From assembly GCA_027323595.1 (NCBI GenBank), contig DAHWBL010000325.1, forward strand, positions 1 to 13,021: 13,021 bases of DNA, in the 5' to 3' direction. Every line of letters begins with the position of its first letter. Position 1 is the stretch's first letter. The notes beneath the pieces were generated by a model that worked only from the letters and a program-made list of their open reading frames with translations, did not search any database and had not been told where the DNA came from. A program made the translations under genes and the position numbers. The stretch is from Acetobacteraceae bacterium. GTDB taxonomy: Bacteria > Pseudomonadota > Alphaproteobacteria > Acetobacterales > Acetobacteraceae. Shown in pieces: positions 1 through 6,662 of this stretch.

Positions 1-396
1 AGCGCGCCCGAGGCGGGCATTTCGCCACGCGCCGCCGCCGCCGCGGCTGCCACGCTCGCCGCCCTCGCCCAGGCCGCCCCGAATGAGGCCGCCGCCGCCG
101 CGCGCGCGATGGACCAGTCCTGCCAGGCCAGCCTGGCCCAGGCCGGCCTCGCCCTCGCCCGACACGCGCGCACCGCCACCACCAGCGATGCGATCCTCGC
201 CCTCGAAGCCGCCGCGCGCGACCTGCGCTGCCTCGCCACCACCGCCGCCCGCCTTGGCTCGCCGGCCGCCTATGAGCGGATCATGACCGAAATCGCCGGC
301 GCGGCCGATCTGCTGCCACGCGCGGACGCCGCCCGCCTCACCGAAATCCTGCTCGGCACCGAGGCAGCACTTCCCAGGCTGCGCACCCCGCGCTGA
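1..396 (+). CDS. Alanine-rich protein of unknown function, 3' part only
   Basis: The reading frame is open from the first base of the window to a TGA at 394-396, followed at once by an in-frame TAG, so 131 residues of the C-terminal part are visible. The true start lies upstream; the internal ATG at 109 is probably not the start because the same frame and composition continue to its left. The sequence is dominated by Ala, Leu, Arg and Thr and should be mainly helical: an Ala tract lies near residues 11-17 and amphipathic stretches follow. There is no signal peptide, membrane segment or catalytic motif in the visible part. I do not recognise the family. A phasin-like or other helical accessory protein is conceivable but unsupported. 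The frame is judged real because it fills the space up to the next gene and ends just before a promoter-like box. Confidence 0.55.
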   Translation, partial: SAPEAGISPRAAAAAAATLAALAQAAPNEAAAAARAMDQSCQASLAQAGLALARHARTATTSDAILALEAAARDLRCLATTAARLGSPAAYERIMTEIAGAADLLPRADAARLTEILLGTEAALPRLRTPR

Positions 397-401
397 TAGC
401 G

Positions 402-429
402 TTGACAAGCACGCGCCGCGCGCGAGGAT
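402..429 (+). promoter_or_regulatory. Possible promoter of the MBL-fold hydrolase gene
   Basis: A perfect TTGACA hexamer lies at 402-407, just after the stop codon of the preceding gene. With a 16-base spacer, a weak -10 (GAGGAT, 424-429) follows. Initiation would then fall near 436, downstream of the in-frame ATG at 428 and upstream of the ATG at 470, which supports the later start. The -10 matches poorly, so this is only a candidate. Confidence 0.3.
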
Positions 430-469
430 GGCTGGGCATCGGCGCGACAATGCCAACAGAGGAAACGCG

Positions 470-1303
470 ATGACAGCCGCCGCCAGCATCGAACTCGGCC
501 AGTTCCGCATCACCCCGGTCAGCGACGGCACGCTCGCCACCAGCATCGATGTGGTGCTCGGGCTCGACCGGCCGGTCGCGCAGAACCTCGCCAGCGCGGA
601 CCCCACCGGGGGCATCACCATCCCGGTGACGAGCTTCCTGGTCCAAGGGCCCGACGGGGCGAACGTGCTGATCGATGCCGGCTCGGGCACCCAGATGCAG
701 GCAACGCTCGGGCGTCTGCCCGACCAGCTTCGCGCCCTGGGCGTCGGCCCCGAGGCGATCACCCACATCCTGCTCACCCACGTCCATCCCGACCATGCGA
801 ACGGGTTGATCGACGAGGCCGGTGCGGCGATTTTCCCCAATGCCGAACTGCTGATTTCGACGGACGAGGCGGATTTCTGGCAGCGCGCGCCGCGCGGGCC
901 CGAGCCGCCCAACCTGGTGCGCCAGCGCGCCCGCAACACGCGCAATCTCGCGCCATATCTGGATCGTCTGCGGCGCGTGCCCGATGGCGGCCAGGCGCTC
1001 GGCTTCACCGCCATGCTCACCCCTGGCCACACGCCAGGCCACACCTGCTGGCGGCTCGACACGCCATCCGGCTCGCTGCTGTCCTGGGGCGACATCGTGC
1101 ATATCGCCAGCATCCAGTTGGCACGCCCCGATGCCGGCGTGACCTATGATCTGGATGCCGAGCGCGCCCGCGCCGCGCGCGCCCGCATTCTGGACATGGT
1201 GGCGACCGACCGGCTGCTGGTCGCCGGCGCGCATGTCACCGAACCGGGCCTGGGCGCCATCACCCGCGCCGGCACCGGCTATCGCTTCGAACCGATCGTT
1301 TGA
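470..1303 (+). CDS. MBL-fold metallo-hydrolase
   Basis: This is a metallo-beta-lactamase-fold hydrolase, a family that uses one or two metal ions (usually zinc) to hydrolyse thioesters, lactones, phosphodiesters or amides. The metal-binding motif HVHPDH is at residues 104-109. Further expected ligands are the histidines in TPGHTPGH (187 and 191), Asp208 in SWGDIVH, and His255 near the C-terminus. The length of 277 residues is normal for a stand-alone enzyme. The start at 470 is preferred over the in-frame ATG at 428: AGAGGA at 458-463 sits six bases upstream, and the family-like sequence starts right after it. There is no signal peptide, so the protein is probably cytoplasmic. It converges on the RidA gene with only three bases between the stops. 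The substrate cannot be read from sequence; a lactone or amide intermediate of the neighbouring pathway is a guess. Confidence 0.9.
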   Translation: MTAAASIELGQFRITPVSDGTLATSIDVVLGLDRPVAQNLASADPTGGITIPVTSFLVQGPDGANVLIDAGSGTQMQATLGRLPDQLRALGVGPEAITHILLTHVHPDHANGLIDEAGAAIFPNAELLISTDEADFWQRAPRGPEPPNLVRQRARNTRNLAPYLDRLRRVPDGGQALGFTAMLTPGHTPGHTCWRLDTPSGSLLSWGDIVHIASIQLARPDAGVTYDLDAERARAARARILDMVATDRLLVAGAHVTEPGLGAITRAGTGYRFEPIV

Positions 1304-1306
1304 AAA

Positions 1307-1723
1307 TCAGGCGTCCTGGCCAGGAAGATGCGCCACCGCCTCGATCTCGACCAGGAAATCCGGGTGCGACAGCCGCCGCACCTCCACCGTCGTGCTCGCC
1401 GGCAGACCGGGACCGAAATAGCGCATCCGCACGTCGGCATGGCGAAAGAATTCGTCGATATCGGTGACGAAGGTGGTGGTCTTCACCAGATCGGCGAGGC
1501 CGCCACCGGCCGCGGCCAGAATAACCTCCAGATTGCGCCCGATCTGCGCGATCTGCGCGCCCATGTCACCCTGGCCGACCACCGCGCCATCGCCATCGCG
1601 TGACAAAAGCCCTGAAATGAACAGCAACTCTCCGCCACCCACCGCCTGCGCGTAGGCATAGAGCTTGTGCCCGCCGACGACACGGCGAAACAATTTTTCC
1701 GGATCGACGACCCGTCGTGTCAT
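1307..1723 (-). CDS. RidA/YjgF/YER057c/UK114 family protein lacking the signature arginine
   Basis: This 138-residue protein has the full Rid fold: FISGL near residue 35, the helix QIGRNLEVILAAAGG, the KTTTFVTDID strand (81-90) and a C-terminal VEIEAVA (125-131). Canonical RidA proteins are trimers that hydrolyse reactive enamine/imine intermediates, such as 2-aminoacrylate, to ketones. Their catalysis needs an arginine in the PAR-x-x-VEVxRL stretch (Arg105 in E. coli). Here that stretch begins PASTTVEV (108-115), with Ser110 at the arginine position, so imine deaminase activity is doubtful. This resembles the Arg-less Rid subfamilies, whose roles are poorly known and which often sit in catabolic operons. 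The gene lies seven bases downstream of the binding-protein gene on the same strand, so the two are probably co-transcribed. An AGGA-like ribosome binding site lies about ten bases before the ATG. Probably cytoplasmic. Confidence 0.9.
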   Translation of the reverse strand: MTRRVVDPEKLFRRVVGGHKLYAYAQAVGGGELLFISGLLSRDGDGAVVGQGDMGAQIAQIGRNLEVILAAAGGGLADLVKTTTFVTDIDEFFRHADVRMRYFGPGLPASTTVEVRRLSHPDFLVEIEAVAHLPGQDA

Positions 1724-1730
1724 GCCGCGC

Positions 1731-2756
1731 TCATCCTTTCGGCAGAAAGCTCATATCGACATATTTCGCGATCGGCAGAGCGCGCGGCAGCAGCCCCAGA
1801 TCCGCCAGCGCGTCGATCGGCTTCTGGATTTTCTCCACCTCGACCCGCCCGTCCGGCGCGCGATAATAATCCTTGTTGCTCATCACATAGCTGTCCAGCA
1901 TGTCCGCCGGCAGCTTGGTCAGCCCGGCCATCACCGAAACCACCGTCTTGCGGTTGGCCGGATCGTTCAGCCAGGCGAGTCCGCTGACATAATCGGCAAG
2001 AAACGCGCGTACCGCCTGCGGGTGCTGGGCCAGGAACTCATTGCGCGCGACGTTGAAAATCACCGAACTCGGCCCCAGCACCTCGGTCGAGGTGAACAGC
2101 GCGCGCAAGCCCCCCTTGTTCATCTCGGCGGCCTCGAACGGCAGCACCAGGCAGCCGCAATCCACCCGCCCCTGGCGGATCGCCGTGCCGATCGAGGGAA
2201 ATCCGATCTCGACCATGTTCAGATCACGCCGCGGGTCGATGCTGTTGCGCTTGAGATAGACCCGCAGCACCAGGTCCACCGCCGAGCCGAAGGCGTTCAC
2301 CGCCACCGTCTTGCCACGCAGATCATTGGCGGTGCGGATCGGCGCACCGTCCAGCACGAAAAAACCGTTGGTGGCGTGGTCGGGCACACCGTCCTGGTAA
2401 TTGTCGCTGATCACGCTGAGGCCGCCGGCAAACGCATCCTTGATCAGCCCGGCGGCGAACGCGCTGCACGACAGGGTGGCCATGTCCGCCTCGCCCGCCG
2501 CCAGCAGGGCGGCGGCCTGCGGCGTGCCGGCGGTGTAGGTCAGCCGCAGTTCATACTCCTTGCCCATGCGCGGCAACGCCGCACGCGGGATCGCGGGGTC
2601 GAAAATCACCGTCTCGATCTCGGAAGATCCAAACCCGCCGCCGGTCGCGTAGCGGATCACCGGCGGAGCCGACTGCGCGCGCGCGCCGGCGGCGAGCATC
2701 GCCGCTCCGCCCGCGAGCAGACTGCGTCGGCGGATCGCTCCTGGATCGAACAACAT
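1731..2756 (-). CDS. ABC transporter substrate-binding protein, NitT/TauT (SsuA/TauA/ThiY-like) type, Tat-exported
   Basis: This is the periplasmic solute receptor of the adjacent importer. With the start at 2756 it has 341 residues, usual for the family. The N-terminus carries a twin-arginine signal: RRRSLL at residues 9-14, a short Ala/Gly/Leu hydrophobic stretch, and a probable AxA-type cleavage at ARA-Q (25-28). The mature part shows family features: a receptor-lobe pattern with TYTAGTPQAAALLAAGEADMA, then DLRGKTVAVNAFGSA, then an AIRQGRVDCG segment where the ligand-dependent lobe begins. An in-frame ATG at 2831 would add 25 residues before the signal peptide and is unlikely; a G-rich Shine-Dalgarno (GGGGGA) lies just upstream of 2756. 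It is transcribed divergently from the ATPase gene and is followed by the RidA gene. The family binds sulfonates, nitrate, thiamine or pyrimidine precursors and similar compounds; the ligand here is unknown. Confidence 0.92.
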   Translation of the reverse strand: MLFDPGAIRRRSLLAGGAAMLAAGARAQSAPPVIRYATGGGFGSSEIETVIFDPAIPRAALPRMGKEYELRLTYTAGTPQAAALLAAGEADMATLSCSAFAAGLIKDAFAGGLSVISDNYQDGVPDHATNGFFVLDGAPIRTANDLRGKTVAVNAFGSAVDLVLRVYLKRNSIDPRRDLNMVEIGFPSIGTAIRQGRVDCGCLVLPFEAAEMNKGGLRALFTSTEVLGPSSVIFNVARNEFLAQHPQAVRAFLADYVSGLAWLNDPANRKTVVSVMAGLTKLPADMLDSYVMSNKDYYRAPDGRVEVEKIQKPIDALADLGLLPRALPIAKYVDMSFLPKG

Positions 2757-2792
2757 TGCAATCCCCCATCGGCAACTCGGCCGGGCGCGAAA

Positions 2793-2822
2793 GGAAATAT
2801 GGATTTCCATGAAATGCCATGG
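2793..2822. promoter_or_regulatory. Stacked inverted repeats, candidate operator in the divergent transporter region
   Basis: In the 165-base gap between the divergent binding-protein and ATPase genes there is a comparatively AT-rich block. GGAAAT (2793-2798) pairs with ATTTCC (2803-2808). ATGGA-TT-TCCAT (2799-2810) overlaps it. The palindrome CCATGG lies at 2817-2822. Overlapping dyads between divergent promoters are typical of a regulator site, but no dedicated regulator gene lies beside this operon in the window. Confidence 0.35.
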
Positions 2823-2830
2823 AAGAACCA

Positions 2831-2859
2831 AGCCTGCCGCCGGCCCGCGGACGTGTCAA
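2831..2859 (-). promoter_or_regulatory. Possible promoter of the binding-protein/RidA operon
   Basis: Read on the minus strand, a perfect TTGACA occupies 2859-2854. A 17-base spacer leads to a weak -10 (CAGGCT, 2836-2831). A transcript from here would start near 2825 and carry the inverted repeats at 2793-2822 in its leader or at its start, about 70 bases before the ATG at 2756. The poor -10 keeps confidence low. I found no convincing promoter for the opposite (ATPase) direction. Confidence 0.3.
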
Positions 2860-2921
2860 CGCGGCGATGGGTTCCCCCGGCGCGAAACTTGCCTACACTG
2901 TCCCAGACCAGGGGGTTGGGC

Positions 2922-3719
2922 ATGCAGGCAGACGAACCGGGGAGCCTTCCCAAGATCAGCATCACGTCGCTGACCCGCGTGTTCGACACCGGTGGCAGTC
3001 GGCTCGCCGCGTTGGGGCCGGTCGATCTTACAGTCCGGCCCGGCGAATTTGTCTCCATCGTCGGCCCCTCGGGCTGCGGCAAGAGCACGCTTCTTTATAT
3101 GCTCGGCGGATTTCTCCAGCCAAGTTCCGGCAGCCTGCTCGCCGATGGCCGCCCGATCACCGGGCCGGGCGTGGATCGCGGCATCGTGTTCCAGGAATAC
3201 GCGCTGTTTCCCTGGCTCACCGTCGCCGACAACATCGCCTACGGACTGCGCATGAAGCGCATGCAAGCCGGCGAGCTGCGCGACCGGGTCGCTGCCGCCA
3301 TCGCCATGATCGGCCTGGGTGGTTTCGAACATCGCTTCCCGCGTGAATTGTCCGGCGGCATGAAACAGCGCGTCGCTCTCGCCCGTACCTTCATCTACGA
3401 CCCGCAGATATTGCTGCTCGACGAACCGTTCGGCGCGCTCGACAGCCAGACGCGCGAGCTGATGCAGGACGAGCTGCTGGCGCTGTGGCGCAGCACCGGC
3501 AAGACCGTGCTGATGGTCACCCATGACGTCGCCGAGGCGGTCTATCTGTCCAACCGTGTGTGCGTCATGTCGCAGCGCCCCGGCCGCGTGGTCGCGCAAT
3601 TTCCGATCAGCCTCGATCACGACAAGGGCCGCGAGGCGGTGATGCTGTCGGACCAATATCGCGCGCTGCATGACCAGGTCTGGCTCGAAGTGCGCCGCCA
3701 GGTCGGCGGGAAAGGCTGA
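2922..3719 (+). CDS. ABC transporter ATP-binding protein, NitT/TauT (SsuB/TauB-like) type
   Basis: This is the cytoplasmic ATPase that powers the importer. All nucleotide-binding motifs are intact in its 265 residues: Walker A GPSGCGKST (48-56), Q-loop Gln91 in FQEYALFPW, signature LSGGMKQR (143-150), Walker B ILLLDEPF (163-170), D-loop GALD, and H-loop His201. The FQEYALFPWLTVADN segment and the normal length place it in the nitrate/sulfonate/bicarbonate family. The frame is open for a long way upstream, but the ATG at 2922 is chosen because it follows a G-rich stretch and gives the normal N-terminus. Its TGA overlaps the ATG of the first permease by one base (TGATG at 3717-3721), suggesting translational coupling. 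Its partners are the two permeases and the divergent binding protein. Confidence 0.95.
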   Translation: MQADEPGSLPKISITSLTRVFDTGGSRLAALGPVDLTVRPGEFVSIVGPSGCGKSTLLYMLGGFLQPSSGSLLADGRPITGPGVDRGIVFQEYALFPWLTVADNIAYGLRMKRMQAGELRDRVAAAIAMIGLGGFEHRFPRELSGGMKQRVALARTFIYDPQILLLDEPFGALDSQTRELMQDELLALWRSTGKTVLMVTHDVAEAVYLSNRVCVMSQRPGRVVAQFPISLDHDKGREAVMLSDQYRALHDQVWLEVRRQVGGKG

Positions 3720-4486
3720 TGCGCCGGCTGGCCTTTCTGCTGCCCTTCGCGCTGGTTCTGCTCGGCTGGCAGGCGCTGGGCAGCAGCGGCCTCGCCCCGC
3801 CCGAGGTGCTGCCCAGTGTTGCCGCCGTGGCCCACGCGCTTGCCGATCTTCTCGGCGGCAGCGAAATCTATCTCAACATCGGTGTCACGCTCGCGCGCTG
3901 CTTCACCGGTCTGGCGGTGGGTTGTCTGCTCGGCATTCCGCTCGGCGTGGCGATGGCCAGCTCGCGGCGCATCGACGGATTCTTTGGCCCGCTGATCACC
4001 GCCACCTATGCGCTTCCGAAAACCGCCGTGGTACCCTTGTTCATTCTATGGTTCGGCGTCGGGCTGCGCACCGAGGTCGCGGCGGTGACATTGTCCGCGC
4101 TGCTGCCGCTGGTGATCTACAGCTACCACGGCGTGCGCGCGGTGCCTGGTCCGCTGCTGTGGAGTGCCGCCGCCATGGGCACCGGGCGGGTGGCGATGCA
4201 CTGGCGCATCCTGCTGCCCGCGGCGATGCGCCCGACGCTCACCGGGGTGCGCACCGCGCTCGGATTTTCCTTCATCATCGGCATTGCCACCGAAATGCTG
4301 GCCGCCAACCTGGGTATCGGCAAACTCATCTTCCAATATGGCGAAAGTGGTTCCTATGACTACATGTTCGCCGCCGTGCTGGCATTGATGAGCGTGGTCT
4401 ACGGCATCGACGCGGCGTTGCTGCGGCTGATCAACCATTTGCTGCGGTGGCAGGATGATGACCGCGCGGGGGCCGCGCGTGGTTGA
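3719..4486 (+). CDS. ABC transporter permease 1, NitT/TauT (SsuC/TauC-like) type
   Basis: This is an inner-membrane subunit of the importer, 255 residues, with an N-terminal hydrophobic segment (about residues 4-20) and roughly five more membrane spans. The cytoplasmic EAA loop that docks to the ATPase is recognisable at 148-167 as AAAMGTG leading to RILLP; the first residue is Trp rather than Glu, a common kind of variation. PKTAVVPLFILWFGVG (100-115) is a strongly conserved block of the BPD_transp_1 / SsuC group. The start overlaps the ATPase stop by one base, and its 3' end overlaps the second permease by 32 bases. Two different permease genes indicate a heterodimeric channel, whereas many SsuABC/TauABC systems use one permease gene. 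Confidence 0.93.
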   Translation: MRRLAFLLPFALVLLGWQALGSSGLAPPEVLPSVAAVAHALADLLGGSEIYLNIGVTLARCFTGLAVGCLLGIPLGVAMASSRRIDGFFGPLITATYALPKTAVVPLFILWFGVGLRTEVAAVTLSALLPLVIYSYHGVRAVPGPLLWSAAAMGTGRVAMHWRILLPAAMRPTLTGVRTALGFSFIIGIATEMLAANLGIGKLIFQYGESGSYDYMFAAVLALMSVVYGIDAALLRLINHLLRWQDDDRAGAARG

Positions 4487-5243
4487 GCGTATCGCGCGGC
4501 TGTATCCGCTGCTGCTGCTCGCGCTGCTGTGGGAAGCGGTGACGCGGCTGCACCTGGTGCCGCCCTTGTTCCTGCCGCCCTTGTCGGTCGTGCTCGCCAG
4601 CCTGCCGCAATTGCTGGCCCAGGGTGATCTGGCGATGCCGCTGCTGATCAGCCTGTATCGCGCCGCGATCGGGCTGGTCATCGCCGGGGTGCTCGGCATC
4701 CTGCTCGGGCTGCTGATCGCGCGCGTGCGCTGGGCGCGCCTGCTGTTCGCGCCACTGGTGGCCTTCGGCGCGCCGGCGCCCAAGATCGCGTTTTTGCCTG
4801 TGTTCATCTTGTGGTTCGGCATCGGCCACGTTTCCAAGATCGCTCTGGTCGCATTGACCTCGATCTTCCCGTTTATCTTCGCGGCCCAGGACGGCGCGGA
4901 GGCGGTGCCGCGCCAGCAGATCTGGGCCGCCCAGGCGATGGGAACCGGCCCGTGGCGGCTGTTGGCCGGGGTGCTCCTGCCGGCGGCCCTGCCGGCCTTG
5001 TTCAGCGGCCTGCGCATCGCGCTGCCGTATGCCATCGTCACCGCCTTCACCGCGGAGATGATCGCCGGCGGCGGCGGCCTGGGCGGCGCGCTGGTGATGG
5101 CACAACGATATTTCGAGACCCCCACGGTCTATGCCGACATCGTGGTGATGCTCGCGGTCGGCTATCTGCTCGATATCGGCCTGCTCGCCCTGCGCCATCG
5201 CTGGCTGCGCTGGCAGGAGGAATCCAACGACGCTCCAAATTGA
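4455..5243 (+). CDS. ABC transporter permease 2, NitT/TauT type
   Basis: This is the second inner-membrane subunit, 262 residues. It shares the family plan with permease 1: an N-terminal span (about 17-29), PKIAFLPVFILWFGIG (109-124), and an EAA loop AAQAMGTG leading to GVLLP (about 158-176). The first ATG lies inside the end of permease 1, in another frame; a second ATG follows immediately at 4458 and has the better spacing from the GGTGG at 4446-4450, so either may be used. Both permeases keep the PK-(T/I)A-(V/F)-(V/L)-P-(L/V)-FILWFG block, so they are likely paralogs that arose by duplication. The gene ends seven bases from the stop of the convergent amidohydrolase, and I see no obvious terminator hairpin between them. 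Confidence 0.93.
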   Translation: MMTARGPRVVERIARLYPLLLLALLWEAVTRLHLVPPLFLPPLSVVLASLPQLLAQGDLAMPLLISLYRAAIGLVIAGVLGILLGLLIARVRWARLLFAPLVAFGAPAPKIAFLPVFILWFGIGHVSKIALVALTSIFPFIFAAQDGAEAVPRQQIWAAQAMGTGPWRLLAGVLLPAALPALFSGLRIALPYAIVTAFTAEMIAGGGGLGGALVMAQRYFETPTVYADIVVMLAVGYLLDIGLLALRHRWLRWQEESNDAPN

Positions 5244-5250
5244 TTTAGGA

Positions 5251-6483
5251 TTAGACAGGAGTAAATAGGACGGGCCGCGCGCGGTGAAAGCTCATCCGCC
5301 CGTCCTTCATGCCCCATAATGGCGGTGAAAGCCGCGCCACCGCATCCGCCCGGTCGGTCGCGTCCAGCGCCACGATGTCCGCCGGCATGCCCACACGCAG
5401 ACCATAATCGTCAAGCCGCATCAGCCGCGCGGCGTCGCATGTCACCATGTCCAGGCACCCGGCCAGCTCCGCCGGCCGGCCAACCTGGCAGACATTGGCA
5501 TAAAGATTGGCCATCCGCAGCAGGTTCGCATCGCCATACGGCGTGAACGGATTGAGCACATTGTTGGTGGCGATCGAACAGGTCACGCCGGCGGCACGCA
5601 GCGTTTCGGCCACCACCACCCCGCGCGGAATCGCATGGTCATGGTCGCGCCCCATCAGATACAGATCGGTGGTCGGCAACACCGTCACCGCCACCCCGGC
5701 GCGCGCCAGCGTAGCCGCGATCTCGGCGAATCTTGCCGGCCCCAGCAGCGACATCTGCGTCGCATGCCCGATTGCCACGCGCCCGCCCCAGCCATATTCC
5801 TCGGTCTTGCGACACACATACTCCACCTGCATCCCCTCGGTGCCGTCGCCAAGATCCAGATGCATGTCGATCTCGGCGTCCCAGTCCCGCGCGATCTCGA
5901 AAATACGGTCGATCTGCCCGCGCGGATCGCTGTCCACATAGGGTGCCGCCCCGATCGCGCGCGCCCCGCGCCGCAACCCCTCGATCAGCAGCGCGTCGGT
6001 GCCGGGGTTGTTGATCAGCCCCTCCTGCGGAAACACGCACAGCTCGACATCGATCGCCCAGCGATATTCCCGTGCCAGCGCCTGCACACTCTCGAAACCA
6101 AGCATGCCGATGCCCGGATCGACCTCGACATGGGTGCGCATCCGCGTGGTGCCCCAGCCGATCGCGCGACGCAAAATCCGCTCGCCGCGCGCATGGATAT
6201 CCTCGGCGGTGAATTCCCGCTTCGCCGCCGAGGTCAGCCGCACCGCCTCGGCCACCGTGCCCTGCACCGGGGTGCAACGGTCCATGATGCAGGTCTTGTC
6301 GAGATGAAAATGCGTCTCCACCAACCCCGGCACCAGCAGGCACGCCTCGGCCTCGATCACCAGCGCGCCGTGCGTGTGTCCGCCCGCCGGCCCGATCGCG
6401 GCGATCCGCCCGCCTGCCACGCGCAGATCGACGAGCCCCTCACGGTCGGGCAATCGTGCCTCACGCACCACCAGATCTGCCAT
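5251..6483 (-). CDS. Amidohydrolase-superfamily protein, cytosine deaminase-like, altered active site
   Basis: This is a 410-residue TIM-barrel metal-dependent hydrolase closest in pattern to bacterial cytosine deaminase (CodA) and related N-heterocycle hydrolases. The HxH metal motif is THFHLDKT (57-64, His58 and His60). FPQEG (151-155) matches the CodA substrate-contacting Gln. His208 (in DMHLD) and His240 (in GHATQMS) are expected barrel histidines. The CodA-like PTTDLYLMGR and NPFTPYGDANLL blocks are present. Aligning by eye to CodA, the catalytic Glu217 position is Leu211, metal-binding Asp313 is Asn307 and Asp314 is Asn308. A normal cytosine deaminase mechanism is therefore unlikely; it may be a hydrolase for another ring or N-alkyl substrate. 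The start at 6483 is preferred to the ATG at 6519 because GGAGG lies four bases upstream. It faces the transporter operon, suggesting the imported compound is its substrate. Probably cytoplasmic. Confidence 0.9.
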   Translation of the reverse strand: MADLVVREARLPDREGLVDLRVAGGRIAAIGPAGGHTHGALVIEAEACLLVPGLVETHFHLDKTCIMDRCTPVQGTVAEAVRLTSAAKREFTAEDIHARGERILRRAIGWGTTRMRTHVEVDPGIGMLGFESVQALAREYRWAIDVELCVFPQEGLINNPGTDALLIEGLRRGARAIGAAPYVDSDPRGQIDRIFEIARDWDAEIDMHLDLGDGTEGMQVEYVCRKTEEYGWGGRVAIGHATQMSLLGPARFAEIAATLARAGVAVTVLPTTDLYLMGRDHDHAIPRGVVVAETLRAAGVTCSIATNNVLNPFTPYGDANLLRMANLYANVCQVGRPAELAGCLDMVTCDAARLMRLDDYGLRVGMPADIVALDATDRADAVARLSPPLWGMKDGRMSFHRARPVLFTPV

Positions 6484-6550
6484 GCCGCCTCCAACACCAA
6501 TCCAGACATTGTTCAACATCGCGCGCCTATCAGCGAGGGGCGCGCGATCA

Positions 6551-6590
6551 ATCGACCCGCTCGATCATAGCCAGCAAAATTATGAGATAG
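6551..6590. promoter_or_regulatory. AT-richer divergent promoter region with a small dyad
   Basis: The 179-base gap between the divergent amidohydrolase and catalase genes contains the inverted repeat ATCGA-CCCGC-TCGAT (6551-6565). It is followed by the most AT-rich short stretch nearby (6576-6596), where -10 elements would be expected. I could not assign clear -35/-10 pairs in either direction, and the rest of the gap shows nothing recognisable. Confidence 0.2.
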
Positions 6591-6662
6591 AAATACCGCC
6601 TCCGGTCGCCTCTACTCGGTCCCGACGCGCCGCCCTGCGCGCCATGACCCAGGGGAACCGCC

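Noticed and set aside
428..469. Start of the MBL hydrolase at the upstream ATG (428)
   Set aside because: There is no ribosome binding site, the extra residues are not family-like, and the start would fall within the candidate promoter. The ATG at 470 has a good Shine-Dalgarno sequence.
1314..1325. 12-base palindrome TCCTGGCCAGGA near the MBL/RidA junction as a terminator or operator
   Set aside because: It has no loop, so it makes a poor hairpin, and it lies inside the RidA coding end. It is most likely a chance palindrome.
1665..2921. Upstream extension of the ATPase frame to 1665 (684 codons)
   Set aside because: The extension runs antisense across the binding-protein gene and has no domain. 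The ATPase is full length from 2922.
4046..5198. Long minus-strand open frames (359 and 255 codons) opposite the two permease genes
   Set aside because: The translations are rich in Arg, Gln, His and Ala with no family features, and they overlap well-recognised permeases. This is the usual antisense shadow of high GC at third codon positions.
5635..6570. A 311-codon plus-strand frame opposite the amidohydrolase, and the 338-1234 minus frame opposite the MBL gene
   Set aside because: Both are antisense shadows of clear enzyme genes, with biased composition and no motifs.
6567..6590. Two ATAG tetramers before the catalase gene suggesting an OxyR site
   Set aside because: The OxyR pattern needs ATAG-N7-CTAT repeats. 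Here the two ATAG copies are 20 bases apart rather than 22, and no CTAT sits between them.
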